DNA of 64,000 nt from NCBI RefSeq assembly GCF_018861005.1, contig NZ_JAHKQL010000003.1, positions 62,001 to 126,000 of the forward strand. Direction: 5' to 3'. Positions 25,054 through 33,675 of the stretch are shown here, piece by piece; the first letter of the stretch is position 1, and each line of letters begins with the position of its first letter. Below the pieces are notes generated by a model, which was not told the DNA's origin, ran no database searches, and saw only the letters and a list, made by a program, of their open reading frames with translations. The DNA comes from Polaribacter vadi. Its GTDB lineage: Bacteria; Bacteroidota; Bacteroidia; Flavobacteriales; Flavobacteriaceae. A program made the translations under genes and the position numbers.

Positions 25054-26034
25054 CTGAAACCTATTTTAATTCATACTCATTTTCACAAGCGTAAAACAGG
25101 CGTTACTAGAAGCATAGAAAATGTGCTTCCTTTTTTTTCTGATGAATTTGAAACCTATGTTTATGGTTCTAATATTTCAGGAAATCATCTTACTGCTAAA
25201 AAACTAAAATCAATTTTATTTTCTGATGTTAAAACAGTAGTGCATTGCCATAGAAACAATGAAATTATGCGAATGCTTTTTTATCGTTTTTTAGGTGCAA
25301 AATTTACTTTAGTTGCAACAAGACACGCAGAAACAAAACCATCTGGTTTAACTTTATACTTATTAAAAAAAGCAGATAAAGTTATTACGCTTATAAAAAG
25401 TATGAGCGAAAATTTAGGTATTAAAAACACCATAGTTGGTCATGGAGTTAGAGTTAATGATTTTAAACCAGATGCTAATAAAAAATTAGAGAATATTTCT
25501 CAAGAAAACATCATTTTAAACGCTGGTAGAGTAAGAAAAGCAAAAGGACAATTAGTGTTATTAGAAGCTGCTAAGGTTTTAAAAAGCCATAAAAATTGGG
25601 CATTAGTAATTGTTGGACAAGTAGATAAACCTGAATTTTTAAAAGAATTAAAAGATATTGCTCAGCAACATAAAATAGAAAATCAAGTTTATTTTATAAA
25701 CGAAACTAGAGATATTATTACTTATTATCAAGCTGCAAAAATAGTTGTTGCTCCTAGTTTTTCTGAAGGATTTTCTTTAGTAACAGCAGAAGCTATGAGT
25801 TGCGAATGTTCTGTAATTGCTACAAAAAATGTAGGTGTACATTCAGAATTAATCACCAATGAAAAGAGTGGATATTTATTTGAAGCAGGAAATAGTACTG
25901 AACTAGAAACCCTTTTATCAAAATCTATAACAGGCGAAATTCCACATTTAGGAAAACAAGCAAGACAAGAAATTCTACAAAATTGGAGTGCTCAAAAAGA
26001 AGCAGAAGGTTTAATGGAAGTTTATAAATCTTAG
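25054..26034 (+). CDS. GT4-type glycosyltransferase, probable CTG start
   Basis: This is a retaining GT-B glycosyltransferase. The C-terminal donor-binding domain has NAGRVRKAKGQLVLLEAAKV, VIVGQVDKPEF and APSFSEGFSLVTAEAMSCEC, with the conserved Glu pair. The first GTG codon (25123) would remove the N-terminal strand, yet the same frame upstream reads KPILIHTHFHKRKTGVTRSI, which is typical of this group. That segment begins after CTG at 25054, and no ATG, GTG or TTG lies between it and the in-frame stop at 25009. I therefore place the start at CTG, giving 326 aa. A frame error in the sequence is the alternative. No signal peptide is seen. Confidence 0.8.
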   Translation: MKPILIHTHFHKRKTGVTRSIENVLPFFSDEFETYVYGSNISGNHLTAKKLKSILFSDVKTVVHCHRNNEIMRMLFYRFLGAKFTLVATRHAETKPSGLTLYLLKKADKVITLIKSMSENLGIKNTIVGHGVRVNDFKPDANKKLENISQENIILNAGRVRKAKGQLVLLEAAKVLKSHKNWALVIVGQVDKPEFLKELKDIAQQHKIENQVYFINETRDIITYYQAAKIVVAPSFSEGFSLVTAEAMSCECSVIATKNVGVHSELITNEKSGYLFEAGNSTELETLLSKSITGEIPHLGKQARQEILQNWSAQKEAEGLMEVYKS

Positions 26035-26110
26035 ACTTAAAAAAATCTATTTTAAAAATTTTATTGTAACAAAATACTTTGGTATTCGTCTGAAAAGAAA
26101 ACCAAGTATT

Positions 26111-26587
26111 ATGAAACAAATTACAACCATTCTATGTGCATTTTTTATGATAAGTGCTGTAGCACAAGAAACTACCTTTAAAAACTTTTATAAAAAGCAT
26201 AAAGAACAATCTGCTTTTTCTATTAATTTATCAGCCTCTTTTGCAGGTTCTTTTTTAGATGAAGGTGATAATGACGATTTACAAAAACTACTAAAAAAAT
26301 CGGGCGATTTTAAATTAATGATTTTTAATAACGAAGACGCTTCAGTATCTAAAGACTTTAAAAAGTATATCAAAAAAAATAAATTAAAAACTATGGCACG
26401 TGTAAAAGGTGATGATGGAAAAGCCGCTTTTTATATTTTAGAAAAAAATGATATTGTAAAAGAAATCGTTTTACAAGCCAATAGCGATAATGATAAAGTT
26501 ATTTTATTCGGATTAAAAACCAATTTAACTATGGATGAATTAGCAGAAATAATGTCTAATTCAGATATTAAATTTTCATCAAAATAA
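26111..26587 (+). CDS. exported DUF4252-like protein
   Basis: This is a 158-aa protein with a signal peptide (MKQITTILCAFFMISAVAQE). It resembles the Bacteroidota DUF4252 family: FKNFYKKHKEQSAFSINLSA, a central FKLMIFNNEDASVSKDFKKY, FYILEKNDIVKEIVLQ and a C-terminal short helix LTMDELAEIMSN. The family assignment is by pattern and moderately sure. The function is unknown. It converges on the ArsC-like gene. Confidence 0.75.
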   Translation: MKQITTILCAFFMISAVAQETTFKNFYKKHKEQSAFSINLSASFAGSFLDEGDNDDLQKLLKKSGDFKLMIFNNEDASVSKDFKKYIKKNKLKTMARVKGDDGKAAFYILEKNDIVKEIVLQANSDNDKVILFGLKTNLTMDELAEIMSNSDIKFSSK

Positions 26588-26598
26588 TGAGTTAGCTT

Positions 26599-26672
26599 GT
26601 CATTTCAACCTTTTGTAAAAAAACTCCTAATACATTATCAATTTTTAGGTTTCTCTACAAGGTAGAAATGAC
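26599..26672. repeat. intergenic inverted repeat (GTCATTTC...GAAATGAC)
   Basis: GTCATTTCAACCTT (26599-26612) pairs with AAGGTAGAAATGAC (26659-26672) with one mismatch. A second pair (CCTAA/TTAGG) lies inside. It sits between two convergent genes, so it may end transcription. Its GTCATTTC and GAAATGAC ends resemble a palindromic repeat common in Bacteroidota intergenic DNA. Confidence 0.6.
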
Positions 26673-26680
26673 ATTTGCTT

Positions 26681-27025
26681 TTAAAGAATATCCTTTAAAC
26701 TTTCAATTACTTTTTTACTATTTCCAATAAATATTTTATCATCAACAATAAAAACTGGGCGTTTTAAAAACGTATATTCATCTAGCAAAAATTGTTTATA
26801 ATCAGCTTCAGTCAAATCCTGATTTTTCAAATCCATAGCTTTATACAACTTTGCACGCTTGTTAAATAAAGCCTCATAACTACCAGAAAGCACATACATT
26901 TCCTCTAATTGTTCTACAGAAATATTATTCGCTTTAATTTCTTGTCGTTCAAAACCATCTGTATTTACTTCTTTTAAAATTCTTCTACAGGTATCACAAG
27001 TTTGCAAAAAATAGACTTTCTTCAT
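26681..27025 (-). CDS. ArsC/Spx-family thioredoxin-fold protein
   Basis: This is a 114-aa protein of the ArsC/Spx/YffB fold. It has KVYFLQTCDTCRRILKE with a C-x2-C motif at the position used in Spx, and later KRPVFIVDDKIFIG, which matches the conserved cis-proline region of the family. True arsenate reductases have CxnR with a following acidic pattern that is not clear here, and no ars genes are nearby. A redox or regulatory role like that of Spx is as likely. The gene is divergent from the DinB gene. Confidence 0.82.
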   Translation of the reverse strand: MKKVYFLQTCDTCRRILKEVNTDGFERQEIKANNISVEQLEEMYVLSGSYEALFNKRAKLYKAMDLKNQDLTEADYKQFLLDEYTFLKRPVFIVDDKIFIGNSKKVIESLKDIL

Positions 27026-27068
27026 TTTTATTAAATTATATTTACAACATCAAAATTATACATAAAAA

Positions 27069-27524
27069 ATGAATATACAGTTTGATGTTTTAAGAAAATC
27101 TAGAGAACTCGTTTTAAAAGAATTAGAAGGTTTAACTTTAGATCAAATTCACAAAATTCCAGAAGGTTTTAAAAACAATATTGCTTGGAATGTGGCTCAT
27201 TTAGTAGTTACTCAACAATTGTTACATTATAAATTGTCTGGTTTAAACCCTTTGTGTCCAGATGATTTAATAGAAGCGCATAGAAAAGGAACTGCACCAA
27301 CAAAAACTTTTACAGAAGAAGAATTTGAAGAAGTAAAAGATTTGTTAATAGGTTTGCCAGATACGTTGCAAGAAGATTTTGAAGCAGGTATTTTCGAGAA
27401 TTACACAGAATATCCAACAAGTACAGGTTATGTTTTAAAAAACATAGAAAATGCAATTTCATTCAATAATTTTCACGAAGGCATTCATTACGGAATTATA
27501 AGATCGATAAAAAAGTTTTTATAG
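27069..27524 (+). CDS. DinB superfamily protein
   Basis: This is a 151-aa four-helix bundle of the DinB/YfiT family, metal-dependent enzymes that often act in thiol (bacillithiol-type) chemistry. It has helix 1 with VLKELEGLTLDQIHKI, NNIAWNVAHLVVTQQLLHY (with the first metal His) and the closing NFHEGIHYGIIRSIKKFL, which gives the other His ligands. The substrate is unknown. The gene opens 43 bases from the divergent ArsC-like gene. A structured repeat begins immediately after its stop codon. Confidence 0.88.
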   Translation: MNIQFDVLRKSRELVLKELEGLTLDQIHKIPEGFKNNIAWNVAHLVVTQQLLHYKLSGLNPLCPDDLIEAHRKGTAPTKTFTEEEFEEVKDLLIGLPDTLQEDFEAGIFENYTEYPTSTGYVLKNIENAISFNNFHEGIHYGIIRSIKKFL

Positions 27525-27628
27525 AAGCTATTTCCAGCTTTCAGCACTCGCTTTTTTTGGCTGAAAAAGCCAAAAAAGAGCTCAAACAAATGCTTCAATC
27601 TGGGCTAAACTAGTTTGCCAACTTTTAG
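27525..27628 (+). repeat. structured intergenic repeat, copy 2
   Basis: This copy directly follows the DinB gene stop. It opens with AAGCTATTTCCAGCTTTC and ends near CAATCTGGGCTAAACTAG, the same ends as copy 1 at 13472-13563. The central hairpin is TTTTTTGGCT (27553-27562) with AGCCAAAAAA (27568-27577), and the loop is again GAAAA, while the loop-proximal stem bases differ from copy 1 and remain paired. Confidence 0.75.
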
Positions 27629-27640
27629 ATAATGTAAGAA

Positions 27641-28789
27641 ATGAAGTTCAACACAAAAACAATTCACGGAGGTCAAAAGCACGAAGAAGCAACAGGAGCA
27701 GTAATGCCACCTGTTTTTTTAACATCTACCTACGCACAATCTAGCCCAGGAGTACATAAAGGGTATGAATATTCAAGAGGAAAAAACCCAACAAGAGCAG
27801 CATTAGAAAGTAGTTTTGCTGCCATAGAAAATGGTACTCATGGTTTTGCGTTTTCGTCTGGTTTAGCTGCAATAGATTGTGTTTTAAGAACATTAAGTCC
27901 AGGAGATGAGGTAATTGCTGGAGACGATTTATATGGTGGTACTTACAGAATGTTTACAAGATTATTTAAAAAATACGGATTAGAATTCTCTTTCGTAGAT
28001 ATGAATAAAGTAAACAATGTTACAGAAGCCATAACAGAAAAAACAAAATTAGCTTGGATAGAAACACCTACAAATCCATTAATGAAAATTGCAGATATCG
28101 CAGCAATTGCATCAGCAATAAAAGATGTAAATGAAGCTATTTTAGTAGCTGTAGATAATACTTTTGCAACGCCATATTTACAACAACCCTTAACTTTAGG
28201 TGCAGATATTGTTATGCATTCTGCAACAAAATATTTAGGTGGGCACTCAGATATTGTTATGGGAGCATTAATGGTAAAAGACGCAAAATTAGCAGAAGAA
28301 TTGCATTTTATACAATTTGCAGCTGGTGCAATTGCAGGTCCTATGGATTCTTTTTTAGCTTTAAGAGGAGTAAAAACGTTACATATTAGAATGCAAAGAC
28401 ATTGCGAAAATGGTAGAGCTGTAGCTAAATTTTTAGAAAACCACCCAAAAGTAAGAGAGGTATATTATCCTGGTTTAGAAAATCATCCAAATCATGAAAT
28501 TGCTAAAAAACAAATGAAAGATTTTGGAGGTATGGTTTCTTTTAGGCTTAAAGACGAAAGTAAAGCAGCTGCATTTAAGTTTTTAGAAAATACTAAAGTA
28601 TTTACTTTGGCAGAATCTTTAGGAGGTGTAGAGAGTTTGGTAAATCATCCAACAACAATGACACACGCTTCTATTCCAGAACCAGAACGTTTAAAAATTG
28701 GTATTACTGATTCTTTAATTCGTTTAAGTGTGGGTATTGAAGATGAAGAAGATTTATTAGAAGATTTAGACCAAGCTTTAAATTTATAA
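27641..28789 (+). CDS. PLP-dependent trans-sulfuration enzyme (cystathionine gamma-synthase or lyase type)
   Basis: This is a 382-aa fold-type I PLP enzyme of the Cys/Met metabolism family. Signatures are TKTIHGGQ (the N-terminal substrate loop), SRGKNPTR, GFAFSSGLAAID and ETPTNPLMKI, with the PLP lysine at Lys197 in HSATKYLGGHSD. Members include cystathionine gamma-synthase (MetB), beta-lyase (MetC) and gamma-lyase. They cannot be separated by sequence reading alone, although the strong similarity to the gamma-synthase group favours MetB. It is followed by a strong terminator and has no methionine genes beside it. Confidence 0.92.
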   Translation: MKFNTKTIHGGQKHEEATGAVMPPVFLTSTYAQSSPGVHKGYEYSRGKNPTRAALESSFAAIENGTHGFAFSSGLAAIDCVLRTLSPGDEVIAGDDLYGGTYRMFTRLFKKYGLEFSFVDMNKVNNVTEAITEKTKLAWIETPTNPLMKIADIAAIASAIKDVNEAILVAVDNTFATPYLQQPLTLGADIVMHSATKYLGGHSDIVMGALMVKDAKLAEELHFIQFAAGAIAGPMDSFLALRGVKTLHIRMQRHCENGRAVAKFLENHPKVREVYYPGLENHPNHEIAKKQMKDFGGMVSFRLKDESKAAAFKFLENTKVFTLAESLGGVESLVNHPTTMTHASIPEPERLKIGITDSLIRLSVGIEDEEDLLEDLDQALNL

Positions 28790-28798
28790 GAACAAAAA

Positions 28799-28832
28799 AA
28801 AAGACCTAAACTAAAATTTAGGTCTTTTTTTT
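28799..28832. terminator. bidirectional terminator after the trans-sulfuration gene
   Basis: AAAGACCTAAA (28800-28810) pairs perfectly with TTTAGGTCTTT (28817-28827), followed by a T run to 28832. The right arm overlaps the last codons of the convergent PLDc_N gene, so it can serve both strands. Confidence 0.88.
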
Positions 28833-29014
28833 ATGTAATTTTTTTTCATCAAAAAATACGCAGAAGCTCCTAAAAATGGAATTAAAAAGATGATGAAAAA
28901 CCATATTTTTTTGTTGTTATCGCAGCTGAATCTTGTTCTAGAAATGTCTGATATAGCTTTAAACCATAGTGTTAAGCTCAAAATTATAAGCGCAATAATT
29001 AAAAGTGTTTTCAT
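28811..29014 (-). CDS. PLDc_N-domain small membrane protein
   Basis: This is a 67-aa protein from the ATG at 29014. An earlier ATG at 29044 would overlap the upstream gene. Two membrane helices (LLIIALIILSLTLWFKAISD and IWFFIIFLIPFLGASAYFLM) flank a short loop. The second matches the phospholipase D nuclease N-terminal (PLDc_N) motif, which occurs alone in many small proteins. There is no catalytic domain. The stop codon falls inside the terminator hairpin. It lies 7 bases downstream of the Ig-like lipoprotein gene. Confidence 0.8.
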   Translation of the reverse strand: MKTLLIIALIILSLTLWFKAISDISRTRFSCDNNKKIWFFIIFLIPFLGASAYFLMKKNYIKKRPKF

Positions 29015-29021
29015 TTTTTTT

Positions 29022-30638
29022 TTAATCAATTGTAAAATTTTCAACCAAGAAAAAGTTGGCCCTTAAGTCTGCATTATTTATTTCTTTGTGATATATAATT
29101 TCTTCTGCTAATTGTTTATTAAGATAATTTCCAGTATCCCATTTGTTATTTTTGTTTGTATCTACAATTGCTCTAATAGTATATTTACTAGGTTCTAATA
29201 AATCGAAAACTACTTTGGTAGAAGTAGTAATAAATTTACGCTCTACAAGTTGTTCTTGTTTAGAGCCTGAAAGAATTTCTATAATTATGTTTTTGTTATT
29301 TACGTTATTTACGTTTAAAGTTATTCTACCATAATCTTCAATTTCTTTAGTAGAAAAATTATAATTTAACGTGTCGTTTTTTATTCCAAAAACATCATTA
29401 AAAGCCTCTGGTAGTGCTTTAAAATTGTATTTGTCTTCAGGTTTTTTATCAAAAAGAAAAGCAATTTTATTCTCTTTTTTAGAAGCTAATACTTTGTAAT
29501 TTACGGCAATTGTATCTTTATCAAAAAGACTGATTTTGGTAGTATCTATCTTTACAATTGGGTTGTTACTACTTATAAAAAAGGTGTCTCTAAAATGTAG
29601 TGTATTTCTAACAGTGGTTGTTATTTCTAGAGAATCTAATTTTTTCTTTCTTAGCTTAACTGTTAAGGTGTCTAAAAACTCATTATTAGAAATTGTGAAA
29701 TTTAAAGAGTCTACATCAATAGGGGTAAACCAGTAATTTAGTGTGTCTTTATCAATTCTAAATTTAGAAACACTTTTAAAAGTATCTGGTACTTTAGAGA
29801 GTAGGTTAACCTTCATGTCTTTTGCATCACCCACAAAACCAAACTCTATTTTACCTTTGGTAACTTCTTTACCTCTTTTAAACTCGTAAGGTAAATCTTC
29901 TTGAAATAAAATAATAGGTTTGGTTATAATGCTGTCTTTTGGTAATTGAAGTGTATCTGTATAAAAACCAATTTTATCTGTAACAGGATTAAAAATATAA
30001 TCGTTAATTTCTTCTTTTAAAGCCACCATTAAATACTTGCCTTTTCTTAAATTGGTGAATTTAAAATTGGTTGTATCTAATGTGTTTGTAATATAATTTG
30101 GTTTCTTTTTGTAAACAATAGAATCGTTAAAAGCAGTATCTATTCTATATAACAAAACATTTACACTTTTAGGTGTTTCTTTTAATTTTGAATCTTTAAT
30201 AGAGCCAGAAGTAGTTAAAGAATCTATATAGCTGCCTGTAGAAAATACATATTTAAAATTTTCTAGCTTGTTACCTTCATTATTATCTTCTACTGCATTA
30301 CCAAAATTAAAAATGTAGGTAGTGTTTTGTTTTAATGTGTCTAAAATTTCGATTTTTATTTCTCTGCTTGCAGTTCCTTGAGGAGTAATTAAAGGCGGAT
30401 TTTTCATTGGTGGAGATACTACCAACTGATCATTTAAATTTTTTAAGACTACAAATTCATCAAACTCAATCTTAATTTCTTTTTTATTAAAGTTGATACT
30501 TTCGTAAGGCGGATTTGCAGTTACAAATAAAGGTGCATCTTCATCTTTAGGGCCACCTTCTGGTCTTCCAGTTCTAGCACAACTTGTTGCAATAATAAGA
30601 ATTAATGTAAAAAAAAGGAATTTGTAAAAAGTCTTCAC
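29022..30638 (-). CDS. Ig-like (Big_5) domain lipoprotein
   Basis: This is a 538-aa lipoprotein with the lipobox Cys in ILIIATSC (Cys20) and a following RTGRPEGGPKDEDAP that is typical of a large Bacteroidota family. It opens with a Big_5-type domain (PPYESINFNKKEIKIEFDEF, YIFNFGNAVEDNNEGN) and continues as beta-sandwich sequence. The start is GTG at 30638. Its location is the outer membrane, facing the periplasm or the surface. The function is unknown. No signal for surface export (such as a charged +2 to +6 stretch) is certain. Confidence 0.85.
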   Translation of the reverse strand: MKTFYKFLFFTLILIIATSCARTGRPEGGPKDEDAPLFVTANPPYESINFNKKEIKIEFDEFVVLKNLNDQLVVSPPMKNPPLITPQGTASREIKIEILDTLKQNTTYIFNFGNAVEDNNEGNKLENFKYVFSTGSYIDSLTTSGSIKDSKLKETPKSVNVLLYRIDTAFNDSIVYKKKPNYITNTLDTTNFKFTNLRKGKYLMVALKEEINDYIFNPVTDKIGFYTDTLQLPKDSIITKPIILFQEDLPYEFKRGKEVTKGKIEFGFVGDAKDMKVNLLSKVPDTFKSVSKFRIDKDTLNYWFTPIDVDSLNFTISNNEFLDTLTVKLRKKKLDSLEITTTVRNTLHFRDTFFISSNNPIVKIDTTKISLFDKDTIAVNYKVLASKKENKIAFLFDKKPEDKYNFKALPEAFNDVFGIKNDTLNYNFSTKEIEDYGRITLNVNNVNNKNIIIEILSGSKQEQLVERKFITTSTKVVFDLLEPSKYTIRAIVDTNKNNKWDTGNYLNKQLAEEIIYHKEINNADLRANFFLVENFTID

Positions 30639-30693
30639 TCAAATAAATTTTACACAAATTAACGATTATTTTTTGAATATAAAATCATAAAAA

Positions 30694-31380
30694 TTATTCT
30701 GTATATGCCATTGTTAAAACGCTTATTTTACAATTTTCTGATTTCTGAAACTCTTTAGCACAAGCTTTTAATGTAGCACCTGTTGTAATTACATCATCTA
30801 TTAATAATATATGCTTATTGTTAAATTGAGATGGGTTACTTAAAGAAAATTTAGTGTCTAAATTCCTAAATCGTTCAAAACGAGATTTAAAGGTTTGTGT
30901 TTTGGTTGATGAAATTCTGATTAATTCATTTTCTATTAACGGAATATTTAGATGAAAATTCAATCTTTTTCCGAATTTGGTTACTTGATTATAACCTCTT
31001 TCTCTTAATTTCTTCGGATGCAAAGGTACAGGTATTATGTAATCTACATCTTTAAATTCACTATTTTCTTTGAGAATTTCACCCAACCAATTGCCAAAGA
31101 AAACACCAATATTTTCATTGTCTTTGTATTTTAAATCATGTATTAAATTTAAGGTACTACCTTCTTTTCTATAAAATAACAAGGCATAACCTTTATCAAT
31201 AGTAACAGATCCATAAAAAGTCTGTGTAACTTTATTGTTTTTATAGTCATTAAAATTTGTGAGCGGTAAATCGTGTCTGCAAAGTGTACAAATTATATTT
31301 TCATTTTCTAACAAATGCTCATCACAAACAACACATAATTTGGGGTAAAAAATATAGAATAAATCTTTTAGAATTCTCAT
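30694..31380 (-). CDS. ComF-family phosphoribosyltransferase-like protein
   Basis: This is a 228-aa protein from the ATG at 31380. An earlier in-frame TTG at 31392 is not needed. The N-terminus has a double zinc pair (KLCVVCDEH and IICTLCRHD, Cys16, 19, 31 and 34). The C-terminus has the PRPP-binding loop LLIDDVITTGATLKA and a VPLHPKKLRERGYNQV motif. The family is needed for DNA uptake in naturally transformable bacteria, but its enzymatic role is not settled. It is divergent from glyQS. Confidence 0.88.
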   Translation of the reverse strand: MRILKDLFYIFYPKLCVVCDEHLLENENIICTLCRHDLPLTNFNDYKNNKVTQTFYGSVTIDKGYALLFYRKEGSTLNLIHDLKYKDNENIGVFFGNWLGEILKENSEFKDVDYIIPVPLHPKKLRERGYNQVTKFGKRLNFHLNIPLIENELIRISSTKTQTFKSRFERFRNLDTKFSLSNPSQFNNKHILLIDDVITTGATLKACAKEFQKSENCKISVLTMAYTE

Positions 31381-31447
31381 AGCGTAAAACAATTCTTCTT
31401 AAAGATACATAAATTGTTTTTTATAGGTTTTTATGCACTGCTTTTTA

Positions 31448-31477
31448 TTGATAAATTTCAGTAAATGTGTATTTTTG
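31448..31477 (+). promoter_or_regulatory. promoter of glyQS
   Basis: TTG (31448-31450), 19 bases, then TATTTTTG (31470-31477) match the Bacteroidota -33/-7 pattern. Transcription should begin at about 31484, two bases before the ATG at 31486, so this mRNA is almost leaderless. Confidence 0.75.
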
Positions 31478-31485
31478 CGCTCATT

Positions 31486-33033
31486 ATGGCAAAACAAGAA
31501 GATCAGTTTAAAAAAGTTTTATCGCACGCAAAAGAGTATGGTTATGTATTTCAGTCTTCTGAAATTTATGATGGATTAAGTGCGGTTTACGATTATGCTC
31601 AAAATGGAGTAGAGCTAAAGAAAAATATTAGAGATTATTGGTGGAAAGCAATGGTGCAAATGCACGAAAACATTGTGGGTATAGATGCAGCAATATTAAT
31701 GCATCCAACAACTTGGAAAGCTTCTGGGCACGTAGATGCTTTTAATGATCCTTTAATCGATAATAAAGATTCTAAAAAACGCTACAGAGCAGATGTTTTA
31801 GTAGAAGAATTTAGAGAAAAAATAAATATAAAAATACAAAAAGATATTACCAAAGCACAAAAACGTTTTGGTGATGCTTTTAATGAGGGTGAGTTTAGAG
31901 CTACAAATCAAAATGTAATTCGTCGTCAAAAACAAATTGATGAAATTTCTGCAGAATTAACTCGCGTTCAAGAAGAAAGTGATTTAGAAGGTTTTAGAAA
32001 TTTAATTTTAGATTTAGGTATTGTTTGTCCTGTTTCTGGTTCTAAAAACTGGACAGAAGTTAAACAATTTAACTTAATGTTTGGAACTAAAATAGGAGCT
32101 TCAGCAGAAAATTCTACACAAGTATATTTACGTCCAGAAACCGCTCAAGGTATTTTTGTAAACTTTTTAAACGTGCAAAAAACGGGGCGAATGAAAATTC
32201 CTTTCGGAATTGCGCAAACAGGTAAAGCCTTTAGAAACGAGATTGTTGCAAGACAATTTATTTTTAGAATGCGTGAGTTTGAACAAATGGAAATGCAATT
32301 TTTTGTAAAACCAGGTACGCAAAAAGAATGGTACGAAAACTGGAAAGAAACCCGTTTAAAATGGCATTTAAGTTTAGGAATGGGTCAAGAAAATTATCGT
32401 TTTCATGACCATGATAAATTGGCTCATTATGCAGATGCTGCAGCAGATATTGAGTTTAATTTTCCTTTTGGGTTTAAAGAATTAGAAGGAATACACTCTA
32501 GAACTGATTTCGATTTAAAAGCACATGAAGAATTTTCTGGTAAGAAATTACAATATTTTGATCATACAGAAAATAAAAGTTATGTGCCTTATGTAGTAGA
32601 AACTTCTATTGGTTTAGATAGAATGTTTTTAGCAGTTTTCTCTAACTCTTTACAAGAAGAAGCTTTAGAAAACGGAACTACAAGAACTGTATTAAAATTA
32701 CCAGCAGTTTTAGCGCCATTTAAAGCAGCTGTTTTACCATTGGTTAAAAAGGATGGTTTGCCAGAAGTTGCCAAACAAATTATGGAAGACTTAAAATGGG
32801 ATTTTAATGTTTTTTATGATGAAAAAGACGCAGTTGGTAAACGTTACAGAAGACAAGATGCTGCAGGAACACCTTTTTGTATTACTGTAGATCACGATTC
32901 TTTAGAAGACAATTCTGTTACCATAAGACATAGAGATACTATGGAGCAAAAGCGTGTTAAAATTTCTGATTTAAAAGAGATAATAAAAGCTGAGGTTGAT
33001 GTAAAGACTTGGTTAAAAAAAATGGAAGCTTAA
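31486..33033 (+). CDS. glyQS: glycyl-tRNA synthetase, single-chain class II type
   Basis: This enzyme charges tRNA-Gly. It is the homodimeric type, unlike the alpha2-beta2 enzyme of E. coli. It has 515 aa from the ATG at 31486. A longer frame from 31465 runs through the -7 promoter element and is not plausible. Class II motifs include AENSTQVYLRPETAQGIFVN (motif 2 region), FRNEIVARQFIFRMREFEQM and GLDRMFLAVF (motif 3). The C-terminal anticodon-binding domain begins near LPAVLAPFKAAVLPL. It stands alone between a strong promoter and a terminator. Confidence 0.97.
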   Translation: MAKQEDQFKKVLSHAKEYGYVFQSSEIYDGLSAVYDYAQNGVELKKNIRDYWWKAMVQMHENIVGIDAAILMHPTTWKASGHVDAFNDPLIDNKDSKKRYRADVLVEEFREKINIKIQKDITKAQKRFGDAFNEGEFRATNQNVIRRQKQIDEISAELTRVQEESDLEGFRNLILDLGIVCPVSGSKNWTEVKQFNLMFGTKIGASAENSTQVYLRPETAQGIFVNFLNVQKTGRMKIPFGIAQTGKAFRNEIVARQFIFRMREFEQMEMQFFVKPGTQKEWYENWKETRLKWHLSLGMGQENYRFHDHDKLAHYADAAADIEFNFPFGFKELEGIHSRTDFDLKAHEEFSGKKLQYFDHTENKSYVPYVVETSIGLDRMFLAVFSNSLQEEALENGTTRTVLKLPAVLAPFKAAVLPLVKKDGLPEVAKQIMEDLKWDFNVFYDEKDAVGKRYRRQDAAGTPFCITVDHDSLEDNSVTIRHRDTMEQKRVKISDLKEIIKAEVDVKTWLKKMEA

Positions 33034-33054
33034 TTTCTGAATAATATTAAAAAG

Positions 33055-33097
33055 AAATCCTCATCAATTTTTATATTTTGATGAGGATTTTTATTTT
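33055..33097. terminator. Rho-independent terminator of glyQS
   Basis: A perfect 13-bp stem (33055-33067 with 33078-33090, AAATCCTCATCAA/TTGATGAGGATTT) has a 10-base loop and is followed by a T-rich run. It probably also serves the convergent minus-strand beta-barrel gene. Confidence 0.88.
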
Positions 33098-33118
33098 TTT
33101 CCTAATTGCTAACTGACT

Positions 33119-33616
33119 TTAAAACCTCCAACCAACATTAAATCCAATTCTTGGAACTATTACAGGAGATTCTGAACCAAATAAATTACGACCCAAACCA
33201 CCATACAAATCAATTACTAGGCCTCCATTAGATATGTATTTTGCACCTACTGCAACACCTAAGGCACCATCTGTATATTCTATGTCATAAATATCAGAAT
33301 CTTCAACAGATTCTTTTTTTCCAGAATTAATTCCGAAGAAACCTTCACCAAAAAAGTTCCAATTATACTCAGTTGTAAAATAATGACGGTAATAAGGAGT
33401 TATCATCATATTCTCATTGTACCTAAAATCTGCTTCTTGTTTTTCTAAATTAAACTGTACAGAAATACCAAAAGAAGATTCTTCATTTATATAGTTTTCA
33501 TAAGAAAAATCTAAAGTTTTTATGATTAGAGCATCAGCAATATCTAATTTAAATTCTCTTTGAGAAAAAGTAATTGAGCTAATGAAAAGGGTAAATATTA
33601 AAATTGATTTTTTCAT
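33119..33616 (-). CDS. small outer-membrane beta-barrel protein (DUF3575-like)
   Basis: This is a 165-aa protein with a signal peptide (MKKSILIFTLFISSITFSQ). The mature part alternates polar and hydrophobic residues in about eight strands, with typical NWNFFGEGFFGIN, GVAVGAKYISNGG and a final GFNVGWRF whose C-terminal Phe favours Bam-mediated insertion. The two small barrels here share STYERYINEESSFGI-like and ITPYYRHYF-like motifs, which shows duplication. It resembles the DUF3575 group of Bacteroidota outer-membrane proteins. Confidence 0.85.
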   Translation of the reverse strand: MKKSILIFTLFISSITFSQREFKLDIADALIIKTLDFSYENYINEESSFGISVQFNLEKQEADFRYNENMMITPYYRHYFTTEYNWNFFGEGFFGINSGKKESVEDSDIYDIEYTDGALGVAVGAKYISNGGLVIDLYGGLGRNLFGSESPVIVPRIGFNVGWRF

Positions 33617-33675
33617 AAATTGTCTTTTAGTTTTTAACGATTTAATTATTAAATTTATTTTATAGATGAATGCTT

